DNA of 64,000 nucleotides from Chytriomyces cf. hyalinus JEL632 (taxonomy: Eukaryota; Chytridiomycota; Chytridiomycetes; Chytridiales; Chytriomycetaceae). The notes under the pieces were generated by a model. That model was not told the origin of the DNA. It saw only the letters and a list, made by a program, of their open reading frames with translations, and did not search any database. Shown one piece after another: positions 33,761 through 47,856 of this stretch. The translations under genes and the position numbers were made by a program. The stretch spans positions 394,862 through 458,861 of the forward strand of contig JAIWWG010000019.1 in NCBI GenBank assembly GCA_025435555.1. Reading direction: 5' to 3'. Every line of letters begins with the position of its first letter. The stretch's first letter is position 1.

Positions 33761-34930
33761 TTTCTATTCTCAAGGCAATGTCTGGCACAAGTTGACAGCT
33801 CCTGACAGTTCCCACTCGATTCATGAAGACAAGTCTGGAAGAAGTAGTTGTCACCTACGTCTACATCTACTATTGCAGTTGCTGCTCCAAGCTTGTCTTC
33901 ATACCTGTCCAGGAGTTAATTGCACAAGCAAACCCTTTTCTGATACGAGTTCAGAGCAATAAGACAAGTAGACATGTTGTTTATTCTACACTTGACAATG
34001 CTGAAATCAATTGTCTGGGGAGGGTGGCTCTGAACTAGACACAACACAGATCTGATACCTGTTCAAGTACAGAGCTGTGGCATGTTCCTCTGGGAGGATC
34101 TAAATGCATTGTTGCCTGGGTCTTGGCAGTCACACATGGAAGTGCCCTGAACCATTCCTCCAAGGAGGTGGCATTAATGGTCAGCATCTGAGGGCAAAAG
34201 CTGGAGGCCATGTGAGCTTTCTTTTTGTGATAGAGAGGTCTTGGAGGTGTTGTGCTACTTTTCCTGTTTGTCATGAACAGCAGGTATCCCATTTGTGTCC
34301 CCTGTCTGTGGTGTAGCAGGCAGGACAAGGGTACTATGATGCTCCTAGAGGGTAAAGACTTATTGGTGTAATGGTATAGGGAAGAGGAGTACCAACCACT
34401 GTGCCGCTGGTTTATAATCAGGCCCAAGTTGAGGACATGAGAGGCCACTGTCAACTCTTACTACTGTGAAGCCATTGGGGGAAGACAGTTGATCATTGAG
34501 GCAGAGGAAGATAGGATTTACCGAACTGTACTTTACTAGGAATTGTCCAGTTCTTAAAAGGCGGTGCGCTGCAAAGCATAGAGCACATTGCAGTAAAACC
34601 ATAGTGGCAAGTGACAGTTTTTATTCATGTTGTTTACTTTGCATGTTGTTTGTTTGTTTTGATCAATCAGAGAAACACATTGATCTCCATATCTATCTTG
34701 ATTCTGTTTACCGACGAATGTAGCCACCCATTCAAGGATTTTGGACCACCTTGAGTGTTCAGATGTTTCTCCTGTCCAAACCAGCACCCTCTATGATCTT
34801 AAGTTGTAAGATCAAGATGGATTTCTGACAAATAGGATTGAGATGGATTTCTAACATTTTATTGATTTTCAGATGACAACACGACACAATAAAATTGCAA
34901 ATAGCGCAAAATGTATTATTATATGACATG
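33761..34930. other. Unassigned stretch between retroelement and HDAC gene
   Basis: Several short open frames without recognisable domains. It may be eroded retroelement DNA or the HDAC 3' flank. No LTR matching 25904-26251 was found here. Confidence 0.4.
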
Positions 34931-36359
34931 TCATTCTGCATACAAAAGACATTCAGGTATATAATTGTCTAAGTACCGGTGCTCAGGAATCTCGACAAGC
35001 TTAAGATTGTCTATTGATTCATCACTTGCACAGAGAACAGGAGCACCCACCCCTTTCAACACTTGCAATGTTGCATATGTCCATCCCCTTGCTGCCATTG
35101 AATTAGAATATCCCCCACCACCAAGTAAAAGGACTGGCACATCAACAACATCCAGAAGGTTCCTTACACAGTTTCCAATCACAAATGAATCCAATTTCCA
35201 GCCTTGCTGAACCAGAGGATCTGCACGACACCCATCCAATCCACATTGCATGACAATCACATTTGGACTTGCATACTTGGTGTCAAGAACTGTCTGAAGA
35301 GTTTCTTTGAATGTTTCAAAAAATGTTTCAGAAGTGGTGGAAGGTGGCAGTGGGATGTTTAGAGCATGGTTTTTGCCTTTTCCTGAGCCAGTTTCCCATG
35401 GTGATCCAGTTCCTGAAGTGAAGATATTGGATCAGTAAATCTGAAGGCTGTCAAGAAAATTGCAAAAAACCAACAATACCAGGGAAAAAGCCAACTTCAT
35501 GTTTGTGAAATGACAGTCGAAAAACTTTTGAACTGAATTCAAAAGCGCGTTCAACTCCATCACAATGATGAATATCTGTTTTTCAGTACAGCAGAGAATA
35601 CAGGTTATGTGCAATTAAAACAAAATAAGAAAACAGCAAACCAAACCTAGGTCAATATACAGCACTTTCTTAAATTTTTTATGCAGCTCCAGAATGCCAA
35701 GCACAATATCATTGACATAGCAGAAGCCACTTGCAAAGTCACGGTGTGCATGGTGTCTCCCTCCATCCCAATGGATAGCCACATCTGCTGATCCATTCAT
35801 CAACTGATGTACTGCAGCAATTGTCCCACCAGCAGCTTGTTTGACATAGTCTCCCAATCCTGGAAAAACAGGGCAATCACTTTTGATGTCCCGATTACAA
35901 CTCTCATCTGCATTTCAAACGCAATATGCAAATAAAAGGGCACAAACTGGAGAAGCCCAAAGTCCTCTAGTTGCTGAAGATGCTCTTTGGATTCATCAGA
36001 GGGCAAATATTCGGCTGATAGTAGAAGTTCGACAAACTGAGGAATTTTTGAGTCAGTGCCATGCCAAATCATGCACCAAGCAAGAAAGCTTGTCCACCTC
36101 TTCTGAATGAAACTGAGTGAGATCATCCTTTGTGATGGGAACTGGTGCTGTGATTCTGCAACCAATACACGGGTAAGCTTACGCTAACAAAACGTCCAGC
36201 AGCACACATAACTCACCGCATCCACTTCCCAGCACAGAATGCGTCCAAGATCATTGAATGGACCATCGCCGATCGGTTCAAATTCGAAGGCAGTTTTGAT
36301 GCGGCTTTTGCGAGCGCAGGCGAGTGAACGTATGCAACTCGAGCTTGTTCCGCTTCCAT
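34931..36359 (-). CDS. Class I histone deacetylase (HDAC8/Hos1-like)
   Basis: Six exons: 36359-36217, 36155-36098, 36036-35948, 35879-35647, 35575-35480 and 35412-34931, giving 366 aa. It removes acetyl groups from histone lysines with a zinc-water mechanism. Visible motifs: [26 protein letters not shown] (across an intron), DCPVFPGL, the catalytic His pair in [19 protein letters not shown], zinc ligands in [21 protein letters not shown], the second zinc aspartate in DGCRADPLV and the active-site tyrosine in LGGGGYS. One family-conserved glycine is changed: HHGDG reads HHCDG here. Length matches HDAC8. The 61-nt intron 36097-36037 resolves what first looks like a frameshift. Confidence 0.88.
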
Positions 36360-36840
36360 ATATATATATATATTTTTTTTTACGTAAAATGTTTTCAGGC
36401 GTGCTTGGCCCTCCGAAAATCTTAAACTCGGATGTCGTCGCAAAGTGTGAATGCACCGCCGTACATTCTGTGAGGTTCCCGTGTTAGTTGCCGCAGCAGT
36501 AAGTTCATCAGCGATATTTATCCGAGCCTTTTTCATTGGCATCACATTGAGGCTTCATTCTCATTTTCTACATCATCGACCCAAACCCGCCGCCACCACT
36601 CGTTCACAACCAAAACGCCATAAAAAAATATGTAAAATAAATCAGAACACAGGAGACTGGAGGAAAGGAGAGGAGATAATAAAAAAAAAGTGCAGGAAAA
36701 TACGAGGAAAAAAAAAGGCCAACCCTAATCAATTCACAGAATAAGAAGTAAGAAGGGCCAAGGCGAAAAAAAGAAAAAAGAAAAGAGACTATAAAGACGC
36801 AAACAAAGGGTCACAAGTCACCCGCACACAAAAGCAAAAG
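36360..36840. other. Intergenic stretch
   Basis: An (AT)n run at 36359-36373 lies directly before the HDAC ATG and serves as its TATA-like element. A- and AG-rich sequence covers 36640-36830. No gene recognised. Confidence 0.5.
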
Positions 36841-38393
36841 TTAATTCCCCGCCTTCCACACACGACGCTCCTGAGGTGGCATGAATCCTTGCGCGCCCAT
36901 TGTCTGCATATATTGCTGTTGCTGCTGCTGTTGTTGCTGCTGCTGCTGCGGGTCACTGTATTGGTCCATCAAGCTGTACCCCAGATGGTTCTGAGAGCCC
37001 GGCTGCCCTTGCTGCTGCATGTACTGCTGTCCAGCAGCCCCGTATCCCATTTGTTGATGCTGTTGCTTTTGCATGTATTGCTGCTGCGGCATGGGTGCAG
37101 GGGCCATCTTGGGAGCTTTGCGAACGATGGTGACACCGCTTGCGCCTCCAGCCTTGGCACCACCGAACGCCAGCAAAACGTTCTCTTCACCAGCAACCAA
37201 GTTGTTGATGACACCACCACTTTTGAGAGCTCGCTGGTTACGGGCACGCAAAGCAACGACCTCCTTGGCGAAAGCAAACCTGCATCATAGATAGGAGAGA
37301 AATAAAAGTATTAGAATCTATCACGCCAACACCGCTCACAGGAAAAAAAAAATGGATCACCTTTCCATGTCATTGGGCACTTCAAACTCACGGCCCTCAA
37401 TGACTTTTTTGAGCCATTCAAAAGGCAGTTCAGCAAACGCGGCAACCAGCTCCTTGTAAGCTTCGCTACCCTTATTTCCCCAAATGAGCGCGTTTCGTCT
37501 TTCGCTAATTTCGCGAACAAGGCCCTTGCAAAGGAAGGCAAAAATAGCGTCACGGATTTCCAAGACCCACGTAGAAGACTGCTGCTGATGCTGCTGTGGA
37601 GATCCGTTCGTTCCAGCGGAAGAAGGCGTGGCGGGTGCAACCGTCTCAGTTTGCTGCGTCACAAAAGCACAGTACTCAGCAAGTGTCGAGCGGGAGATGT
37701 CATTCTTGATAAGCTCGGCAGCAAGGTTTGAGAGGTTGTTAAGATGAAGAAGGCAGGACGCACTCAGGACGCCTTTGAGAAGAGACAGACGCAGCTCAGG
37801 AGACGTGGCATTATTGAGAGAGTTTGTGAGAATCGAAATTGAGTAGTCGGCGTATAGATGACCGAATGCGATCGAAAGACCCTCTGTGGTAATGTTTGGA
37901 TCGGTGATTGGCAAAAGCAGCTCAAGGGGTTGTCCGTAGCTGCGCACGACGGGGAAAAACAAAAGTGACCGCTGATGAGGATGAAGTAAAACAGAAAGTA
38001 AAAAAAACACGATAGGAACCTATCGGCACGCATCTCCATGTCCTGGATTAGCGCGGCCATGTAGGGACTCCTCACAGCAAGCAACTTGTGCAGTTTGAAG
38101 ACAGCCTCTTGCGGCTGGGTGAGCGGGGCTGGGGTTGACTGGGACGCCAGAAGAGCCTGGGCCTGGGCCTGGGCCTGTGCATGAGCACCGACAAACTGCG
38201 CACGAACGAGAAGATCGCTGTGGAGGCCCTGGACAAAGCCGACGTGATACAAATGGCTGGCGACAATGTCGTGAGGACTCATGAGCACTGGGACCTGGGA
38301 CTGGGCCTGAGACTGCAGCTGCTGCGGCTGTGAGCCGTTTCCAGACGGCGCCGCATTCGTGTTGATGTTTTCGCTGGTTGTTGAAGCCATCAT
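36841..38393 (-). CDS. BTB/POZ-like protein with Gln-rich C-terminus
   Basis: Three exons, 38393-38020, 37939-37361 and 37279-36841, giving 463 aa. The sequence LYHVGFVQGLHSDLLVRAQF, then FKLHKLLAVRSPYMAALIQD, and after the intron the helix-rich SYGQPLELLLPITDPNITTE resembles the fungal BTB arrangement, with an AQAQAQAQA insert inside. A helical BACK-like region follows (FGHLYADYSISILTNSLNN, AELIKNDISRSTLAEYCAFV). The C-terminus is Gln/Met/Pro-rich with a run of 12 glutamines. Such proteins usually serve as substrate adaptors or transcriptional regulators, but the subfamily is not recognised. The start could be ATG 38393 or 38390. Confidence 0.65.
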
Positions 38394-38562
38394 ATCGCGC
38401 TGTCCCTTTTTTAAATAAGCACGGACGACAACAAAAGTAAAAGAGCAAAGCAGCGCGTCTTTACGGACAAAATGCTGCCCCAACCAATAAAACTAAACAC
38501 AATATCAGTGGCACCAGCGAAACTGATTCATCGCTTCCTTCACATTACAGATTCCGTTTGTT

Positions 38563-39588
38563 TTATTTCAATATTGGAAGAGTTTTGAGATTGATCAAGA
38601 GTGCCGAAACCGCATGCCAGTGAGCCGTGTTAGATTGGTTAGAAGTCATAAGCTTTGCAAACAACGCAGCAGGCGTCTTTTTCGCTTTCACCGTGTTTGA
38701 ATTCACGGGTGCTGGAAATTCAAACTTCAAGAGACTTGAAAACGCGGCTAGAATGAATGGGCGGGACCAGTAAAACGACAGAATTTCGGCGAGACGGACG
38801 TGGAATTCGTTTGGAATGTCAAGTTGCGGGCCGCTGTACCAGTTGATACGGACGATTTCACAGGATGAGTAAGGAGTTTCACTAATCAAATCAACGAAGG
38901 CAGGCACCACTGAAGCACAGGATGAAAGCGACCTGCATTCGTTGATTTCGATTTAACGTAGCGAGCGCATAGCATGAGCAGACGCGTAGAGCCGCCGACA
39001 AATACGTCCAGTTTCGCAACAGATGCGTTGCTGCTTCCCAACAGTTCGGCCTTTGTGAACTCCACCAGATTTCCCAGAACAAAGATGGAAAGTTCGCCGT
39101 TGATGGGATCAAACAAACCCACTTTAGAGCCCAGAGCGCGTCTGCACGAATCCGCGGCGGTGGAGTGACTGCAGATTGCGGCGAAGGCTGATGCAGAGTT
39201 TCGATCCAAGGCATGCAGCTGATCGATGCAGAGAACTGCGCATTTGACGACTCTTTCCACATCGCTTTGATGCTTGATGCTGTAGAAACGAGTGAGCCAC
39301 ATGACGAGGATTTTGCATTCCGTCGCCGCACTTTCTTCCCTCCGTCCCGCCACCACCATTATCTTTAAGATACTCCGCTAGTCTATCCGCCCGCTCGTTC
39401 CAGTCTCTTCTTGTCCTTCTGCCAGCTTCGGTCTTGTCTCGGTGTCTGCGAAACGCTCTCTTGATCATCGCCACCGCGTTGCTCTGAGCATTCTTGTTCG
39501 GCTCGCTGCGTCGCTGTACCTCTCGCTCAATGCGCTCTCGTCGCGCCTTTTCAGTCACGCTTTCTTTCTTGCTGCTGCCAAAGTCCAT
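38563..39588 (-). pseudogene. HUL5/UBE3C-like N-terminal fragment, no HECT domain
   Basis: From ATG 39588 the frame encodes MDFGSSKKESVTEKARRERI and an IQ-like basic helix (AVAMIKRAFRRHRDK), the classical start of Hul5/UBE3C ubiquitin ligases. A helical block (CKILVMWLTRFYSIKHQSD, then VVKCAVLCIDQL) continues in a second frame from about 39359, and a third frame (38910-38563) ends in a stop. The catalytic HECT domain and about 700 residues expected after it are missing, and the BTB-like gene starts 170 bp beyond. Joining the frames would need introns of only 22-23 nt or two indels, so I treat it as a decaying fragment. A real short gene cannot be excluded. Confidence 0.5.
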
Positions 39589-39630
39589 CAGTTGACTACG
39601 GCGCAAATAAATATTTATGAACTTGTTGCC
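39589..39630. promoter_or_regulatory. 42-bp divergent promoter with palindromic AT box
   Basis: The whole space between the two divergent ATG codons is 42 bp. It holds a perfect 12-bp palindrome ATAAATATTTAT at 39607-39618, readable as a TATA-like element on both strands. Confidence 0.55.
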
Positions 39631-41273
39631 ATGGACATTACGCCCATCTTTCGCAACCTTGTCGCTGGTCATGCATCGAGCGCAACAGCAGAACCGCCTG
39701 CAAGAAGCAGGAGCGCAGACCCATTCATTGCTGAAGCAAATGCGATGGTTTAAACCCCCCAGCGATTTTAAAGTTGCGTGAGTCCATCACAACTGACCAC
39801 TCTCTCACAGACAAAGCAAATATCCATCCTCTCGTCACTGCTGTCCACTATTGCGCCTGCGTATCTAGACTCGCGCCGATTTACCCGGTCAGAAGTAACG
39901 GAACCTGCACTCGATCCTTGGTCGGACTATTCCCTGTTTGGCATTGAACCCACGGACTTTGCATCCATGTCCGATACGAAGCGGGATCATATAAATGCAC
40001 GCGTGGGTCTATTCTTGGAGACAGCACTGCAGCGCATCAAAGTCCTCGAGAAGGGTATTATCCGCCGTCCCCATTTCTGCGCATCTAACTTTGTACCTTT
40101 GACGAAACAGCCATTTCTACTCCATCCATGAATTCGGAAGCATCTAAAAAAGATGCGCTCGGCTCGTTTTTTGCGTCACTCGGTGTGCAAAATGAATCCG
40201 CAAACGCAACGCGGCACCAGAAAATGCTTTCAGAGCACCGATCTGCAATCATTTGGGTTATACAACGTCGTTTGATGACTGCCTCAACTGCGTTCAAAGA
40301 GTTGCAAGAACGGCGGCTCGAAAACCAAAGCAGAAGGGATGAAGGGTGAGGAAACTCTTCCATCGGGATTCCTAACCAACGATTTCCCTCCTGACAACTA
40401 CGCTTACAACATAACAGATACCTCAGCGTGATCAACAACAAACAAAACTCGCGATCCTTGTCTCCCAGCAAGCGCAACAACGAAACCGCAGCAATAGGAT
40501 CAGCGTCACACTTATTGACAGGATTAACATCAGGTCTTTCTGCGACAGTCAATCGCGCAGCTAAAATAGCTTCAACAATGGCAAGTTCACAGCTGGAGTC
40601 GATTGTTGGAGTTTCGAATAGCGCAACTGTGCGTGATGATGAAAATGAAATCGAAGGGTGGGAGGGGTTGGAGGAAAATGAGTTTGAGCAGCCAGATGTG
40701 GCTGTGAAATCAGGGAATTCAGATTCCGGAAAGTTCAATGCTAAAGTAAAAGAAGAAGAGGGTGGACTAAGGCATCGTGGAGGTGGTGCCGGTACAGGCG
40801 GTAGAAAGCCGGGAAATGCATCAAACAACATGTTCTTGAATCACGAAGAAGAGAACGAAGCCGAGCAGTTCATCGCGGGTCTCAGTGGGCAGCAAAGGTT
40901 GTTACTAGAGCATGAAAACGAACTGCTTTTGGAGCAGTTCGAAGGCGGATTGGATCAGATTCGGTAATCGTTTCCCATTTTTGGATTTCAACGAAAAGCA
41001 TTCTAAACTTTATTTTGGTGGAACAGAAACGCGGCCCAATCAATCCAGGCCATCTCCAACCTTCAAAACCAAATGGCACAGCACCTCCAAATCCAGGAAA
41101 AACAAATCGAGACGCTGCAAGAGGAAGCCTGGCAAGCGACGGACGATGTTCAGGCAGCAACTGTATACCTTTGGAATGCAAAGCGGCTGTTTGCAGAGTC
41201 GCGTGTGTGGCTCCTCGCCTTTTTTGTTATTGCATCTTTTTGCTTGTTGTTTCTAGATTGGTTCTATGGCTGA
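39631..41273 (+). CDS. Syntaxin-18/Ufe1-type Qa-SNARE
   Basis: Five exons: 39631-39747, 39811-40054, 40111-40345, 40418-40963 and 41027-41273, giving 462 aa. It is an ER-resident t-SNARE for retrograde Golgi-to-ER traffic. The N-terminus MDITPIFRNLVAG and SLLSTIAPAYLDSRRF match the syntaxin-18 N-terminal domain. The middle is long and acidic. The SNARE helix covers ENELLLEQFEGGLDQIRNAA, then QMAQHLQIQEKQIETLQEEA, and the protein ends with a single tail anchor (WLLAFFVIASFCLLFLDWFYG) followed by the stop. The glutamine expected at the zero layer of a Qa-SNARE is plausibly in this helix, but I did not fix the register. All phases agree. Confidence 0.85.
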
Positions 41274-41456
41274 TGTCTAAGACATGTGCTAATATGAATA
41301 TCACACTGTAACGATTTCAAAAGATTCTTTTATTTCCTCAGGATGCCATTGACACGCTTGATCGGCCGGTGGAACTGCACCGGAGGTTCATGTTGCTCTC
41401 TTAACCACTTCTATAGATCAATTTAGATATACAATGTGTCGCAGGCAGTGTTAATC

Positions 41457-41756
41457 TTACAGTAGAGACTTAGTCCGAACAGGCCTTGTCCTTTTTCTGA
41501 GGTCCTCGGCCTTCTTCGCCTCCCTTATAAGATCTGCGGTCTCCCTTCTCAGATCCGCCTTCAATATTCTGAGCGCTGTTAGACAGTCCAAGGGTTTGTT
41601 ATACATGTCCTTCAGAGAGTCGATGGGCTGGTTGTTTAGGTCGGTGCTTTGCTTCAAGATGAACGCCACAAGCGTTTCAAGAGTGCTCTCATGCGTTCTT
41701 ATGTCAGCTGTGAGCTCTGCAAGTTCGAGTTTGATGGAGTTCAGTTTGCCAGTCAT
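41457..41756 (-). CDS. Small coiled-coil protein, paralogue 1
   Basis: A single 99-aa frame, MTGKLNSIKLELAELTADIR to the stop, predicted as an almost continuous helix with heptad-like leucines. It ends in a very charged stretch (ILKADLRRETADLIREAKKA). The frame at 42057-42358 has the same plan (IKADLRMKEGECRREAKRVDDL), so the two are diverged tandem copies on the same strand. No function is known. They could be active genes or decaying duplicates. Confidence 0.45.
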   Translation of the reverse strand: MTGKLNSIKLELAELTADIRTHESTLETLVAFILKQSTDLNNQPIDSLKDMYNKPLDCLTALRILKADLRRETADLIREAKKAEDLRKRTRPVRTKSLL

Positions 41757-42056
41757 TTTGTCGGGTAATCAAAACCATGTGAAACACCAAAACAAAAAAC
41801 ACATCATATCTATTCCGGTTTCTAAGGGTCGTTTTGAGATGGCGCTACCGAATGAGGTCATGGAGACGGCGGGGTGTCCTGATGACACTATAGACACGTC
41901 GGAGTGGTTGGAGGAGAGGCATTGAGGGTCGTTGACGGCGCCCCAATCGCTTCTGGAGATCAACTCAGAGATTCAAAAGTGCCACAACCAGCGTAAGTCT
42001 TACCGCAGGATACTTGGCCGGACTTGCCGCACCAGACTGAACAAGCTGGAGTTTCA

Positions 42057-42358
42057 TTATCTCTTTTCCCTGAGGTCCGCTGCCCTCTTTTCTTTTGCGT
42101 CTGCCCTCTCATTCTCCTCCCTTCTTCTGAGGTCGTCTACCCTCTTTGCCTCCCTTCTACATTCCCCCTCTTTCATTCTGAGATCCGCCTTAATTTCTTT
42201 GAGATGGTCTTCCACGTACTCAAAAATTGAGTCGTGTCGGCGAGTCAGGGAGTCCCGCATGATTTGGTCAGCGGTTTCCTTGATCCCAACCTCAGGTCGG
42301 CAAGAGCAAATTCATAATTTTTGATGTCAGCAATGCGATTTGCAAGCTCAGAGCCCAT
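42057..42358 (-). pseudogene. Small coiled-coil protein, paralogue 2, probably frameshifted
   Basis: From ATG 42358 (MGSELANRIADIKNYEFALA) the frame breaks at about 42290; one base offset leads into EVGIKETADQIMRDSLTRRH and an EYVEDHLKEIKADLRM coiled coil ending at 42057. The pattern ELTADI/ELANRIADI and LKADL/IKADL links it to the copy 300 bp away. A sequencing indel would also explain the break. Confidence 0.4.
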
Positions 42359-42641
42359 TGCGCTGTTGTTTTTGTCAGGAAATGAAAACGACGAAGGAGG
42401 CAACGGTCAGGAATAAACACCAACAAAAAAGGACGCGCAGATTCTTGCAGGGAAAAAACATCCAGCCTTTTTGGAGAAAGCAACGAGGTGCGTGCTTGTA
42501 GTCCACGTCCTTCTTCCTTCCGTGTTCCTCGCACATGTATCAAACTCTCTACTTGCAAGTCGCCACGTCTGAACAGTTTTAACAAGTGCAGCAGTTTTAT
42601 TCACAAACAACACCAGAACACACGTTAAGCAGCAGCCAAAA

Positions 42642-46510
<3,869 letters not shown>

Positions 46511-46666
46511 TGATATTTATGCTTGTTTTTATGTGAATATGTATTTTACAGGTTTGCGCTGGCTGCTGTCAGTGCTCTTCCAACTGTAACGCGGGTTGAC
46601 ACAACACAGATACACCTACATACACACATCTACCTCATTTATTTCTCTATCCTCTCTCACCCCATG

Positions 46667-47722
46667 TCATAGATACTTGTACGCGTACAGTTTAGAACAA
46701 TACTTGAGCCCAAACACTGCCGCAACAGCGGACCCCGTAAACACTGCGCAATCCTCCTGACACCGCCACGGAAACAAATGCGGGTCCAGTGACTCGCCCA
46801 CAGGTTCAAACACGCCATTCACATCTTTCGCGTCCCGCGTCAGTGTCATATCATACGTTGCAACCGCAATCAGGACCGAGAAATCATGCGGTTTTAGAGA
46901 AGAAGAAGAAGAAGTTGCACTGGCTGCAGAGGCAAGGAGTTTGCTCATGAACCCGTTCTTTTTCTTGACGGTTGTTGATGTTAATGGTAAGGGACCGGGT
47001 TTCGGGACGACGGCTGCCTTTTCGGATTCGAGATATAGCGTCATGGATGTCTTGTATCCAAGCTCACTGCCAGCATTGGTGGCGTCGATACTGCTGCGCC
47101 AATGGTACGAGCCACCCGTGGAAGGCAGTGTGAACCTACACGCAACACCCGGCGCACTGTTGATGCTGAAAACAAGCTCCCCATGATTCACACTGTACCC
47201 ATACGATCCCGTCGCTTGATCCAAAAACGGATGCATGTGAAAATACACAGCGCGGTCTTTTGTATCGCTGAAAACAATCCCAGGCGCACAGTCCTCCCAA
47301 ACAGGGGCGGGGATGTTGAAATCAACATTGTTGGGATGCCTGAGTGCGTGGTCGACGCGTGCAGTGTCCAGACGGATGCTGAAGGTGGAGTAGTGCGCTT
47401 GTGGGTGTGAGAAGAAGATGCCGGCAATGTGGTTGGTGGACTTTGATGCCACGAGGGTCGAGGGGATGTATGTGGGCAGCTCTGTCTCATCGTATGTGGG
47501 GAGCATGGCGCGGGTGCGGTGCAGTGTTGTGTCTGATGCGTTGGGTGTTGTCGTTGATGCAGTCGTTGCTGTGTCTGTTGATGCATGTGAAGGTGTGTCT
47601 AGTGCTGTGTCCACTGAAGCAGAGTCCAAGGAAGCATCTTCAGCTGTGGTGGTGCAGGTGGTGGTTGTGTTGGTGGTGCTGTGGATGTTCATCCCAGCAG
47701 CGACTGATTTTGTTTTAATCAT
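46667..47722 (-). CDS. Hypothetical protein with C-terminal membrane helix (family A, copy 2)
   Basis: A single exon of 351 aa from ATG 47722 (MIKTKSVAAGMNIHST). A Thr/Ser/Ala-rich N-terminus is followed by a beta-rich domain with HYSTFSIRLDTARVDHA, HPNNVDFNIPAPVWEDCAPG, GELVFSINSAPGVACRF and YHWRSSIDATNAG. A Lys-rich loop comes next, then a C-terminal hydrophobic segment (GSAVAAVFGLKYCSKLY). The WR block and the SAVAA..KY tail match the protein at 11009-11752. I do not recognise a named family. Upstream in-frame sequence to 47860 lacks an ATG. Confidence 0.55.
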   Translation of the reverse strand: MIKTKSVAAGMNIHSTTNTTTTCTTTAEDASLDSASVDTALDTPSHASTDTATTASTTTPNASDTTLHRTRAMLPTYDETELPTYIPSTLVASKSTNHIAGIFFSHPQAHYSTFSIRLDTARVDHALRHPNNVDFNIPAPVWEDCAPGIVFSDTKDRAVYFHMHPFLDQATGSYGYSVNHGELVFSINSAPGVACRFTLPSTGGSYHWRSSIDATNAGSELGYKTSMTLYLESEKAAVVPKPGPLPLTSTTVKKKNGFMSKLLASAASATSSSSSLKPHDFSVLIAVATYDMTLTRDAKDVNGVFEPVGESLDPHLFPWRCQEDCAVFTGSAVAAVFGLKYCSKLYAYKYL

Positions 47723-47856
47723 TTCAATCAGCGGCAATCGGAAAAATCTTGGTCTGCCGCTCAGCCCCAGCGCCACCCCAACACACGCGCACCCAACAAC
47801 ATACACACACTCCTCCCAACCCAACACACCTGCTTTACTGCACGTATAAACACGAT

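Noticed and set aside
33761-34930. Second chromovirus LTR or reverse transcriptase
   Set aside because: No match to the TGTTACGTAATC..CCATCA LTR and no RT motif was found by eye.
36037-36097. Apparent frameshift in the HDAC gene at HSEE/VDK
   Set aside because: A 61-nt GT..AG intron restores a perfect HDAC motif (FHSEEFVELLL), so no frameshift is needed.
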